64,000 nt of DNA from NCBI GenBank assembly GCA_020860605.1, contig JAJBTZ010000090.1, positions 310,001-374,000 of the forward strand. Reading direction: 5' to 3'. The stretch comes from Ruminococcus sp. GTDB lineage: Bacteria; Bacillota; Clostridia; Oscillospirales; Ruminococcaceae. The notes beneath the pieces were generated by a model. It made no database searches and was not told the DNA's origin. It worked only from the letters and a program-made list of their open reading frames with translations. A program made the position numbers and the translations under genes. Of the stretch, positions 44,029-52,244 are shown piece after piece (the first letter of the stretch is position 1; each line of letters begins with the position of its first letter).

Positions 44029-45776
44029 TAAACCTTTACTGGTTCTTTTTCAGCTTCAGGAGTCGAAATACCGAGCTTTTCATATTCCTCCTGCTCGAGG
44101 ATTCTGTAGGCTACCTTTCCGACAAGGGTTTTGGGGAGAGATTCCCTGAACTCAATGTCATACGGGAGAGCATACTTTGCTATGTTCTTCTTACAGTAGG
44201 CCATAATCAGGCCCTTTGTAATCTCATTCGGCTCATAGCCAGGCTTGAGCATGATGAAGGCCTTGATTTTCTGCATCTTATACGGATCTGGAACGCCAAT
44301 AACGCAGCTCATCTCGACTGCTTCGTAGCCATCGAGGACGTTTTCGAGCTGAGAAGGATAGACGTTGTAGCCTGAAGTGATGATCATTCTCTTGATTCTC
44401 TGCTTGAAATAGATGAAGCCTTCCTCGTCCATGTAGCCAAGATCTCCTGTATGGAGCCAGACTCTGCCATCGCCATGGAGTCTTAACGTATTGGCAGTCT
44501 CCTCAGGCTGGTCAAGATATTCAAGCATTACTGTAGGGCCTGAGATGCAGATTTCGCCATCCGTGCCATATGGGACCTCGATATTTGTGCCGACATCGAC
44601 TATCTTGTAGTAGTTATCGGGCAGAGGCTGGCCGATTGAGCCTTCCTTGTAGAGGTGAATTGGTGTTAAGCAACTTGCGGTGACACATTCGGTGGTGCCA
44701 TAGCCTTCGCGGACACTGATTGTGGCGCCATGGTCAGCTAAGAATTTATCAAAACGCTTCTTGAGCTCGACTGAGAGGGAATCTCCGCCTGAGAATACAC
44801 CCTTGAGGCAGCTAAGGTCTGCCCCGTCCATCGAAGGCTGTCTTAGGAGAGCCTCATAAAGGGTCGGAACACCGGCGATGAAGTTGCAGCGGTGCTTGAC
44901 GATGTCCTTGGCATAGGTTTCGGCAGTGAATCTCGGAACAAGGATACAGTTGCAGCCGTTTGAGAGCATTGCATGGATTGTTACGCCCAAGCCGAAGCCA
45001 TGGAAGATTGGCATGACGGAGAGCATTTTGTCGCCTACCTCTGCCATCGGGTTGGTTTCCATCAGCTGCTTTGAGAGAGCATTGAAGTTGAGATTCGAAA
45101 GGAGGATTCCCTTGGTTGTGCCGGTAGTTCCGCCACTGTAGAGGATTACTGCGGGATCTTCCTTCTGGACATGAGCGATATAGTCTCCAACGTATGACTT
45201 GCCCTGCTTCATGAAGTCGTTCCAGATGATTACTGGAGCGTCTTTCGGGATTTTCTTAATCTTCTTGGCCTCGGTCAGGTCGTAGCCTAAAGTTACCGGG
45301 AAGGCAAGAGCGTCACGGGTACTGGCGATGATGAGATTTCTGACCTCGGTATGCTTCATTATCTCCTCGAACTTGGGATAGAACATGTCGAGAGTCAGGG
45401 TGCAGACGCTCTTCGAGTGGCTGATGAAGAAGGCGATTTCGTTTTCGCTCGAGAGAGGGTGAATCATGTTGGCGATTCCGCCTACTACGTTGATGGCGTA
45501 AAACATAATTACAGCCTGAGGGCAGTTAGGCATACAGATTGTAATCCTGTCGCCGGGCTTGATGCCGATTGATTTAAGGCCTTTTGCACATATGTAGACC
45601 TGCTTCTCGAAGTCGCGATATTTGACTTTGTTGCCCATGAACTGATAGGCGATGAGGTCAGGATACCTGTGTGACGCGTCACGAACCATCTCCCACATTG
45701 AACCCTGATAGTATGAGAGATGGAAGTTTACATTTCCGTAATTGTTAAGCCATGGGGCTTTTACTTCTGTAGCCAT
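44028..45776 (-). CDS. AMP-dependent acyl-CoA synthetase/ligase
   Basis: Activates a carboxylic acid, probably a fatty acid, through an acyl-adenylate to its CoA thioester. The ANL-family core motif YSGGTTGTTKGI (about 200-211), REGYGTTECV (about 346-355), and the hinge/C-terminal motifs WLHTGDLGYMDEEGFIYFKQRIKRMIITSG (about 440-470) and KTLVGKVAYR are present. The 582-residue length matches long-chain ligases. A strong AAGGAGG precedes the start. It lies 12 bases after a CAT-fold acyltransferase-like gene, so the two likely act on the same acyl group. Confidence 0.92.
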   Translation of the reverse strand: MATEVKAPWLNNYGNVNFHLSYYQGSMWEMVRDASHRYPDLIAYQFMGNKVKYRDFEKQVYICAKGLKSIGIKPGDRITICMPNCPQAVIMFYAINVVGGIANMIHPLSSENEIAFFISHSKSVCTLTLDMFYPKFEEIMKHTEVRNLIIASTRDALAFPVTLGYDLTEAKKIKKIPKDAPVIIWNDFMKQGKSYVGDYIAHVQKEDPAVILYSGGTTGTTKGILLSNLNFNALSKQLMETNPMAEVGDKMLSVMPIFHGFGLGVTIHAMLSNGCNCILVPRFTAETYAKDIVKHRCNFIAGVPTLYEALLRQPSMDGADLSCLKGVFSGGDSLSVELKKRFDKFLADHGATISVREGYGTTECVTASCLTPIHLYKEGSIGQPLPDNYYKIVDVGTNIEVPYGTDGEICISGPTVMLEYLDQPEETANTLRLHGDGRVWLHTGDLGYMDEEGFIYFKQRIKRMIITSGYNVYPSQLENVLDGYEAVEMSCVIGVPDPYKMQKIKAFIMLKPGYEPNEITKGLIMAYCKKNIAKYALPYDIEFRESLPKTLVGKVAYRILEQEEYEKLGISTPEAEKEPVKV

Positions 45777-45787
45777 ATTTTTCCTCC

Positions 45788-46681
45788 TTAAAATTCGACT
45801 GGAGTTTCGATCGGAAGCTCCAAAAGCTCAGGATGAGCCAAAAGGTGTCTTATAATCTTTATAGACTGTGCATAGTAGTAGCCGTCAGCGATTCGCTCAT
45901 CGATGGTGACGCCAAGGTCGATTCCGTCGTGGACTTCGACAGAACCGTCAGGCTTTGCAAAAACAGTGGGCCTCTTCTCACCGATTACCAGGAAGAGAGA
46001 ATTGGTTCCCCACTCTGCAAGGTGGTGGTAGGAAGCGTGAAGCTTGATGCTGCCTAAGTTTGTTATGAAGCAGCTCGAATAGTAGGGGTCGCCATCCATC
46101 AGGAACTGAGGATAAACGCCATGGTATTCCATCTTCTTGAGCGCCCACATAATAAACTTGAAGATGAACTTCGGAAGCTTCTGGAGAGTGTCCATGATGT
46201 CGCCGATGTCGTTGTTGGAGCCACCGTCTTTTCTCACAGCGTTGACGAATTTGTCGATTTTATTGTGAACATGCTCGATCGGGATAATGCCATTTCTATC
46301 GAACTTGACTGTTATCAGAGCTTCACCGCCGTCGTCAGCGAACTTCTTTCTTGCAACAAAGGAGATGCTGATCTCCTTCTTTTCCCAGAGCCTGTGACCC
46401 GAGAAGAAATAGTTCAGCTTCGGCCTTAAGACGATGGTTTTCGCGATTGCAGCTGCGATGACGTGGAAGAAGGTGTATTTGAACCCAATTCCCTCGTAAT
46501 TCTTCTTTGCGAGATATTCCTCAATTGGAGTGATGTCGATGGTTTCGTTTAATACTGCTTCGTTTGCGGTTCTGCCGGGGATATTATAAGACATTATAAA
46601 ATGCATCGAATCGACGTCTCGAACCAGCCAGGCGTCCTTACGGTCTCCCCTACGCTTTTTTTCTTTTTTAGCTTCTGCCAC
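45788..46681 (-). CDS. CAT-fold (2-oxoacid dehydrogenase E2-like) acyltransferase homologue lacking the catalytic histidine
   Basis: A 297-residue protein matching the trimeric acyltransferase fold of chloramphenicol acetyltransferase and E2 cores, without lipoyl or E1/E3-binding domains. The family's H-x-x-x-D-G active-site motif reads E-R-I-A-D-G near residue 264, so the general-base histidine is replaced by glutamate while Asp-Gly is kept. The rest of the fold, including FFHVIAAAIAKTIVLRPKLNYF and SCFITNLGSI, looks intact. The start is GTG at 46681. Its ribosome-binding site lies in the loop of a 9-bp hairpin. Function, alone or with the downstream acyl-CoA synthetase, is unknown. Confidence 0.8.
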   Translation of the reverse strand: MAEAKKEKKRRGDRKDAWLVRDVDSMHFIMSYNIPGRTANEAVLNETIDITPIEEYLAKKNYEGIGFKYTFFHVIAAAIAKTIVLRPKLNYFFSGHRLWEKKEISISFVARKKFADDGGEALITVKFDRNGIIPIEHVHNKIDKFVNAVRKDGGSNNDIGDIMDTLQKLPKFIFKFIMWALKKMEYHGVYPQFLMDGDPYYSSCFITNLGSIKLHASYHHLAEWGTNSLFLVIGEKRPTVFAKPDGSVEVHDGIDLGVTIDERIADGYYYAQSIKIIRHLLAHPELLELPIETPVEF

Positions 46682-46682
46682 T

Positions 46683-46718
46683 TTGCACAGCCCTTTCTTT
46701 CATATAATCGCTGTGCAA
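46683..46718 (-). promoter_or_regulatory. Hairpin around the ribosome-binding site of the CAT-fold gene
   Basis: Perfect 9-bp inverted repeat TTGCACAGC / GCTGTGCAA (46683-46691 with 46710-46718). Read on the minus strand, the 18-base loop holds the GAAAGAAAGG ribosome-binding site and the stem ends one base before the GTG start. It could modulate translation. Confidence 0.55.
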
Positions 46719-46741
46719 CAGTAATGACACACAACATTTAA

Positions 46742-46770
46742 ATTATACTACTTTTTTCGAGCCTTGTCAA
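46742..46770 (-). promoter_or_regulatory. Consensus promoter of CAT-fold / acyl-CoA synthetase operon
   Basis: TTGACA (46765-46770), 17-base spacer, TATAAT (46742-46747) on the minus strand. Confidence 0.88.
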
Positions 46771-46828
46771 CGAAAATTGTCGAGTTGTCGGATAATTAAT
46801 ATTTCTAAAATCTTGGATTAATTATGTC

Positions 46829-46857
46829 TTGAAAAGTGCCGGGAAATCATTTATAAT
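46829..46857 (+). promoter_or_regulatory. Promoter of GH27 gene
   Basis: -35 TTGAAA (46829-46834), 17-base spacer, -10 TATAAT (46852-46857). Confidence 0.7.
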
Positions 46858-46889
46858 ACCATAAGAACATTTACATCTGGAGGCTTGTT

Positions 46890-48149
46890 ATGATTACAGC
46901 AAAATACCCACCTATGGGCTGGAACAGCTGGGACTGCTATGGAGCTGCGGTTGATGAGAAAACCGTTAAGGCTAACGCCGATTATATGGCGAAGAACCTT
47001 CGGCAGTATGGCTGGGAATATATTGTCGTCGATATCGAATGGTATCAGCCGACGGTCAGGACACATGAGTATCTGCCTTTTGCGGAGCTCGTTATGGACA
47101 AAAACGGCAGGCTTATGCCGGCGGAGAATCGGTTCCCGTCTGCTAAAGATGGAAAGGGCTTTGCACCGTTGGCAGAGTATGTCCACAGTTTGGGACTCAA
47201 GTTCGGCATCCACATTATGAGAGGAATCCCGAGGCAGGCGGTCCACGAAGACTGCCCTGTCTTAGGAAGCGAATTCACTGCAAGGCAGGTTGCCGAATTT
47301 AACGACGTCTGCGAGTGGAACCCGGATATGTACGGCTTAAATTACAACTGCAAGGGTGCTGAGGACTACTACAACAGCATTTTTAAGCTCTATGCGGAAT
47401 GGGGAGTTGACTTCGTCAAGGTTGACGACATAGCCCGCAACAACGACAACGAGGGCGAAATCATGCTCATTGCGAATGCTATCAAAAATAGTGGCAGAGA
47501 AATGGTTCTGAGCCTTTCTCCGGGACCTGCTAAAACATCGCAGGCGGAGTTCCTGAAAAAATACGCCAACATGTGGCGGATTACAGACGATTTCTGGGAC
47601 AAGTGGGAGCTCCTCTACGCAATGTTTGAGCGTGCTGAGGCCTGGTGCAACCATTCCGGGCCCGGGCACTGGCCCGACTGCGACATGCTGCCGATCGGCC
47701 CCATAAATCAGGTCTATTCAAAAGACAACCGCACCAATTTCACCCGTGACGAGCAGAAGACGATGATGTCCCTCTGGTGCATGATGCGCTCGCCTCTCAT
47801 GATTGGCGGAGAGCTCAACGGCTTTGACGAATTCACCCTTTCGCTCGTCACAAACCCTGAGCTCCTCGAAATCGAGAAGACGACCTTCTGCGCTCACATG
47901 CTCGAAAGAAAAGAGGTTGACGGCTGCGAAACCATCACCTGGTTCGCCCCAAGAGTTGACGGCACTGGGGGCTATCTCGCCCTCTTCAACGCCGGCGAAA
48001 AGCCCGTCACCATCTCCGTCCCCCTTGATTCCATCGGCATCACCGCCCACGAGGCCTATGACATCTGGGAAAAGACCACAGAGCCAGTCGATGGCGCTGT
48101 TTCGGGAGTTGTGGAGAAGCATGGGGTTAAGCTGGTCAGACTGAAGTGA
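46890..48149 (+). CDS. Glycoside hydrolase family 27 (alpha-galactosidase type)
   Basis: A 419-residue cytoplasmic enzyme (no signal peptide) with the GH27 start PPMGWNSWDCYGAAVDE, nucleophile Asp179 in DFVKVDDIA and acid/base Asp234 (or 233) in MWRITDDFWD, followed by a C-terminal beta domain. Alpha-galactosidase is the commonest activity; alpha-N-acetylgalactosaminidase, beta-L-arabinopyranosidase and isomaltodextranase also occur. With GH26/GH5/CE2 nearby, removal of galactose from galactomannan oligosaccharides is plausible. Codons in the second half (about 47630-48080) are markedly richer in C-ending forms than in the first half. A terminator follows. Confidence 0.9.
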   Translation: MITAKYPPMGWNSWDCYGAAVDEKTVKANADYMAKNLRQYGWEYIVVDIEWYQPTVRTHEYLPFAELVMDKNGRLMPAENRFPSAKDGKGFAPLAEYVHSLGLKFGIHIMRGIPRQAVHEDCPVLGSEFTARQVAEFNDVCEWNPDMYGLNYNCKGAEDYYNSIFKLYAEWGVDFVKVDDIARNNDNEGEIMLIANAIKNSGREMVLSLSPGPAKTSQAEFLKKYANMWRITDDFWDKWELLYAMFERAEAWCNHSGPGHWPDCDMLPIGPINQVYSKDNRTNFTRDEQKTMMSLWCMMRSPLMIGGELNGFDEFTLSLVTNPELLEIEKTTFCAHMLERKEVDGCETITWFAPRVDGTGGYLALFNAGEKPVTISVPLDSIGITAHEAYDIWEKTTEPVDGAVSGVVEKHGVKLVRLK

Positions 48150-48153
48150 TATG

Positions 48154-48189
48154 AAAATCCCGTCCGATTGGGGTGGACGGGATTTTTTA
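48154..48189. terminator. Bidirectional terminator after GH27
   Basis: Perfect 12-bp stem AAAATCCCGTCC / GGACGGGATTTT with a 9-base loop, between convergent genes. Confidence 0.92.
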
Positions 48190-48195
48190 TGTATT

Positions 48196-50826
48196 TCAGC
48201 GATCTTCACGGAGCATTTCCATGAGTGAATATCTATTGAGCGAGAGCTTCGTACCGAAGCAGATTATGAATGTGATGAGCAGCGTTACTGCGAGGGTCTG
48301 AAGCATCATCTCGTTTGTCAAGCCGTAGCTGTTGAGGTCTTCGATGAGCCATCCTATGACAGTTTTTGCACCCATCGCTTTTGTTGCCTTGCGGTTCTGG
48401 AGTAGGTAATATCCAAGATATGAACCCACCGCCAATGCCACTGCGGAAATGCTTCTTACCAAAGACCTGCGAATAAGCTCAAGGTTTCTCTGCCTGCGGG
48501 ACATTCCTATAGCCTGCAAGATTCCATATCTCTTCTTTTCGCTTTCCGTTTCGAGCCTCAGAGTGCTCACGAGAATCATCAGCACCACCAAAGCAATACA
48601 CACTCCACTGACAAGAGTCTGGATTATGGATTGCATGTATACCTGCGCCTTGGCGTAATTCTCCTCGCGGGAATTGTAAAGAGTATAGTAAGGGCTGAGT
48701 ACCACTTTAACGTCAGTAGTTATTGTCCTCGCTATTTGGGATACAATACTTGTCATAAGACCGTCTGTTTCCAGGTTTCCTGCTTTCATGTTAGTGTAAA
48801 TGAACGCCTGAGTGTATCCGACTTCCTGTTGACCATCCAAATATTTAACATGGTCTATCCACCATTCTGTGCCTTCAGGAATCTGGTCTACAATGTCCTG
48901 AACCAATGGTATGGAACAAATTACGAAATATGAATATTTCGCTAGGGAGAATGTATCAGAACGACTGTATTGAATCTTGGATATAAGGGTCTCGCCACTC
49001 TCAACCAACTGAACAGCCCCGACATTGGCACTGACGCTTACGAGCCCGTCGCTTTCGAGGATGCTTTCATTAAGTGCCGGGGATTTTGAGATTGAATCAT
49101 CGTAACCATCAAGATACTCATAGTCGATGGAAATTGTCAGGTCTGAGTTCAATTCAGGAGGATTCATTGCGGCCAAGCTGGTCGTATTAGCTTGAATGAT
49201 GACACTTTCGCCGCTCTCATAGGCTTCTTGGTCAACGCCTGTTGTGTCAACGTATTTCTGCAGGTCATCCCAATCCATAGTAATTACGACAGCCGACAGA
49301 TTATTACCGTTTGAATCTGTTGTAAGGGCATAGTAGTGGTCAAATCCGACAAAATCAGTAACACCATCTACCGATAAAAACTTCTCCTCATAACCTGATA
49401 AATCCGGGAGTGAAAAGTCTCCTCTGGAACTATATAAACTGTATCTGCTCAAGTAGTATGACCATTGGGACGACCAATAGTTGTATTCATCCAATGGCTT
49501 GGCAATGTTTATTGTTGAGAATACTACCGAAATACACATTATTGTCGCCATGAGCATGATTAAAGCACGCCTGAACCAGAAGAGAAGCCTTGTTTTGCTT
49601 CTCTGCATTCCCATTCTGCCAGTAAGTGGAGTTGCAAGAGCAACCTGGAAAGTAATCATTCTGACTGCCAAAATTCCTACTATCCACAAAACAAGTGCTA
49701 ACAGAAGATAGTTCCACGGGATGCTTACGACTATGGTTGTGGAACCAGTATATACGCTCAGCTTGAGAAGTCCCTGAATTCCGAGGAACCCGAGCCCTAT
49801 GCCGAAAATAATTGCGGGAACTGCGAGCAAAAGTGTCTCAGTAAGGATAAGAAATCTTATTTGCCATTTTGAGGCACCGATGCTTCTGAATCTGACGATT
49901 CTTCTGACATCAGATTGCATCTGCAAGATGTAAATCATGACAACAGCTAAGACAGTTATCGCTAAGATAAGTATCAGATAGACCATGTTGGTCTCGGCGA
50001 CTTCCTCTTCAACTCCAATAACCGAGTTTATAGTAACAAATCTCAGATCATAACCAACACGATTTGCGAAGAGGAAACGATCGAGAGCTGCCAGCCCATC
50101 CTCAATATCACTTTCCGTGCCTGATTTTACAGTGAAGAAGTAGTTGGTTTCAGGAACCAAAGCAACGCTTCCGCCGAGAATTTCTTCAGCTTCAGCAATA
50201 ATGTCAGCCATATCTTCTTCGGTTATAATTGCAGAGTTAAGCGTGCAGTCAACATTCCAAAGGCTGGTATATTCCTTGATAACTCCGACAATTGTGAATT
50301 CTCTTTCAACTGTGGTAGAGTAGATTTTGCCAGTTTCTGCATCGTAATAAGCGAAAGACCATTGTAGGGTTATGGTTGAACCTGTTGATGTGCCATAGCC
50401 AACCTCGGAAAGTGCAGCTGCTTCAACAGCGATTTGACCTGAGCTATTTGGCAAGTGCCCACTTTCAAGGTTAATTCCCATGTCTGCAAGATTATCGTCG
50501 GCGGTTCCGATAGCAAGCGAACCCATTGGCATATTCGCGACCATAACTGAAGCAGAGCCGTAATTGACACTTGTGCCGACTTCGTCAATCCATTCGGTGC
50601 TTTCGAGGTATTCCTTAGTGCTTTCATTGGTGTCGGTAATCGCACCGTACCACCAACCATATGTATCGTAGCGGAGCTGAGTGTTTGTCTCGGCGATGCT
50701 TGAGGTGTAGCTCAGAAGAATTATTGCGAATGTGAACGAAACAAGAAGCACAAAGAATATGAGAAGCGATTGGCGTCTTCGTCTTTTGATGCCTTGAAAT
50801 GCCAGTGAGAATATGGTTTTGAACAT
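48196..50826 (-). CDS. FtsX/MacB-like ABC transporter permease (orphan)
   Basis: An 876-residue membrane protein with two FtsX-type units: an N-terminal segment (20-40), a large extracytoplasmic domain, three segments near 280-390, one at about 425-447, a second large outside domain, and three C-terminal segments from about 735. RFRSIGASKWQIRFLIL and YGILQAIGMSRRQRN are the coupling-helix motifs of FtsX permeases. No ATPase gene is adjacent, so the partner must be elsewhere. I start at ATG 50826 after AAGGAGG; an in-frame upstream extension has no such site. Function may be lipoprotein/antimicrobial handling or cell-wall hydrolase control. Confidence 0.85.
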   Translation of the reverse strand: MFKTIFSLAFQGIKRRRRQSLLIFFVLLVSFTFAIILLSYTSSIAETNTQLRYDTYGWWYGAITDTNESTKEYLESTEWIDEVGTSVNYGSASVMVANMPMGSLAIGTADDNLADMGINLESGHLPNSSGQIAVEAAALSEVGYGTSTGSTITLQWSFAYYDAETGKIYSTTVEREFTIVGVIKEYTSLWNVDCTLNSAIITEEDMADIIAEAEEILGGSVALVPETNYFFTVKSGTESDIEDGLAALDRFLFANRVGYDLRFVTINSVIGVEEEVAETNMVYLILILAITVLAVVMIYILQMQSDVRRIVRFRSIGASKWQIRFLILTETLLLAVPAIIFGIGLGFLGIQGLLKLSVYTGSTTIVVSIPWNYLLLALVLWIVGILAVRMITFQVALATPLTGRMGMQRSKTRLLFWFRRALIMLMATIMCISVVFSTINIAKPLDEYNYWSSQWSYYLSRYSLYSSRGDFSLPDLSGYEEKFLSVDGVTDFVGFDHYYALTTDSNGNNLSAVVITMDWDDLQKYVDTTGVDQEAYESGESVIIQANTTSLAAMNPPELNSDLTISIDYEYLDGYDDSISKSPALNESILESDGLVSVSANVGAVQLVESGETLISKIQYSRSDTFSLAKYSYFVICSIPLVQDIVDQIPEGTEWWIDHVKYLDGQQEVGYTQAFIYTNMKAGNLETDGLMTSIVSQIARTITTDVKVVLSPYYTLYNSREENYAKAQVYMQSIIQTLVSGVCIALVVLMILVSTLRLETESEKKRYGILQAIGMSRRQRNLELIRRSLVRSISAVALAVGSYLGYYLLQNRKATKAMGAKTVIGWLIEDLNSYGLTNEMMLQTLAVTLLITFIICFGTKLSLNRYSLMEMLREDR

Positions 50827-50860
50827 GGTGGTTCCTCCTTCTTCCATTTCAACTAATTGA

Positions 50861-50889
50861 AGTATATCATATTTCACATAAATTGTCAA
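50861..50889 (-). promoter_or_regulatory. Promoter of FtsX-like permease gene
   Basis: TTGACA (50884-50889), 17-base spacer, TATACT (50861-50866) on the minus strand. Confidence 0.8.
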
Positions 50890-50940
50890 GATAATATGAC
50901 AAATATTTTCAAATTATTCAGACGTATTACTTCACCAACA

Positions 50941-50968
50941 AAAAAGCCCGTCTTTGCATCGGGCTTTA
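50941..50968 (-). terminator. Terminator after queH
   Basis: AAAGCCCG / CGGGCTTT stem with a run of six T on the minus strand, 3 bases past the queH stop. Confidence 0.88.
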
Positions 50969-50970
50969 TG

Positions 50971-51510
50971 TTATTTCTTCTTTTTGCTCAAATACCGTTC
51001 CTCTTCGCTGAAAATGCAGCCACAGTATTTTTGCATGTAGTAGCCGGCTTCACGGGCGCGCTTCTGGCCTTCGCGGAAGTAGGGGCGGAAGTCGCGGTAG
51101 AGGAAGGAGATGTTGTACTTCTCGGCTTTTCGCTCGGCAACTTCCCGGATGAGGTCGTGTTTCTGGTAGGGGCTGATGAGGAGCGAGGTTGAGAAGCTGT
51201 CGAAACCATTCTCGGAGGCATACTTGGCAGCTCTGTCGAGGCGGATGTCGTAGCACTTCTCACATCTGTCCTCAAGGTCAGGATAGACGAGGCGGACGAA
51301 CTCTCGAAGGCCATAGTCGTCGACAGTCACGAGGGGCATATTGACGTTATTAGCGTGGAGAATCAAGGTGTCACGGCGAGCCTTGTATTCGGTGTAGGGG
51401 TGAATATTCGGGTTGTACCAGAAGCCGGTGACGTCGATATTCTCGGCCCGAAGGGTCTCGATACACATCAGCGAGCAGGGGGCACAACAGATATGAAGGA
51501 GCGTTTTCAT
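50971..51510 (-). CDS. queH: Epoxyqueuosine reductase QueH
   Basis: Catalyses the last step of queuosine synthesis in tRNA, reducing epoxyqueuosine; it is the non-cobalamin alternative to QueG. The 179-residue protein carries the DUF208 cysteines: CCAPC (residues 8-12), EDRCEKCYDIRL (about 80-91) and YCGCIFSEEER (about 161-171), which hold a [4Fe-4S] and an adjacent metal. Its start overlaps the surE stop by 4 bases. Whether other queuosine genes lie elsewhere cannot be seen. Confidence 0.93.
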   Translation of the reverse strand: MKTLLHICCAPCSLMCIETLRAENIDVTGFWYNPNIHPYTEYKARRDTLILHANNVNMPLVTVDDYGLREFVRLVYPDLEDRCEKCYDIRLDRAAKYASENGFDSFSTSLLISPYQKHDLIREVAERKAEKYNISFLYRDFRPYFREGQKRAREAGYYMQKYCGCIFSEEERYLSKKKK

Positions 51511-52244
51511 TCGAAAACGCCGTCCTCTAAAACGCCGGAGCGGACCTTGCCGATCGAGATGTAGTTGTTGACGACTGCCAATGTATCGCTCCCCTCTCCT
51601 GCTTCGAGGCAGGGGTCGCCAGTGACGGCGAGGGTTATGGTGCCGTCAGGGTTCTCAGTGGGGACGAACTCTGTGGTGTAGTAGGACTTGCCTTCGGGAC
51701 GCCTGTCCTCCAAGATACCCTTATAATCCTTGAGGGTGCAGCCAGGGAAATTGACGTTCCAAAGCTCATACTTCCCTATCGGACGGGTGAGGAGGTCTTT
51801 TGCAATCGGGACGAGCTTTTCACGGATGATTTCGAAAGCGCCATTCATGGTGTTTGAGAAGGCAATTGCGGGAATTCCGCGAACCAAGGCTTCCTTGGCA
51901 GCTCCGATGGTGCCAGAGTACATGATGTCAATGCCGACGTTATAGCCGTTGTTGATTCCTGAGAAGACAACATCTGGAGCCTCTGGCATGACATTCATGA
52001 GGGCGACCTTGACGCAGTCGGCGGGAGTGCCGGTAATCGAGTAGGCGTGGACGCCTTCAACAGGGAAATCGGTCTCGTGCTTGAGGATCATTTCTCCGAA
52101 AACGCTGATTCTCTGGGACATAGCTGAGCACTGGGCCGCGGGTGCCACCACCCAGACTTCGCCGAGCTCCTTTGCAGCACGGGCAAGCTCAATAAGGCCA
52201 ACGGAAGTGATTCCGTCATCGTTTGTAACTAGAATTCTCATCAT
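51507..52244 (-). CDS. surE: 5'/3'-nucleotidase SurE
   Basis: Metal-dependent phosphatase of nucleoside monophosphates and short polyphosphates. The motif ILVTNDDGITSVG (residues 4-16) carries the metal-binding Asp-Asp; SAMSQRIS, TGTPADCVKVAL and FSGINNGYNVGIDIMYSGTIGAA follow as in the family. At 245 residues it is normal in length. The start ATG at 52244 overlaps the stop of the upstream metallo-beta-lactamase gene; AAGGAGA lies 7 bases before it. Middle gene of the MBL-surE-queH operon. Confidence 0.95.
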   Translation of the reverse strand: MMRILVTNDDGITSVGLIELARAAKELGEVWVVAPAAQCSAMSQRISVFGEMILKHETDFPVEGVHAYSITGTPADCVKVALMNVMPEAPDVVFSGINNGYNVGIDIMYSGTIGAAKEALVRGIPAIAFSNTMNGAFEIIREKLVPIAKDLLTRPIGKYELWNVNFPGCTLKDYKGILEDRRPEGKSYYTTEFVPTENPDGTITLAVTGDPCLEAGEGSDTLAVVNNYISIGKVRSGVLEDGVFE

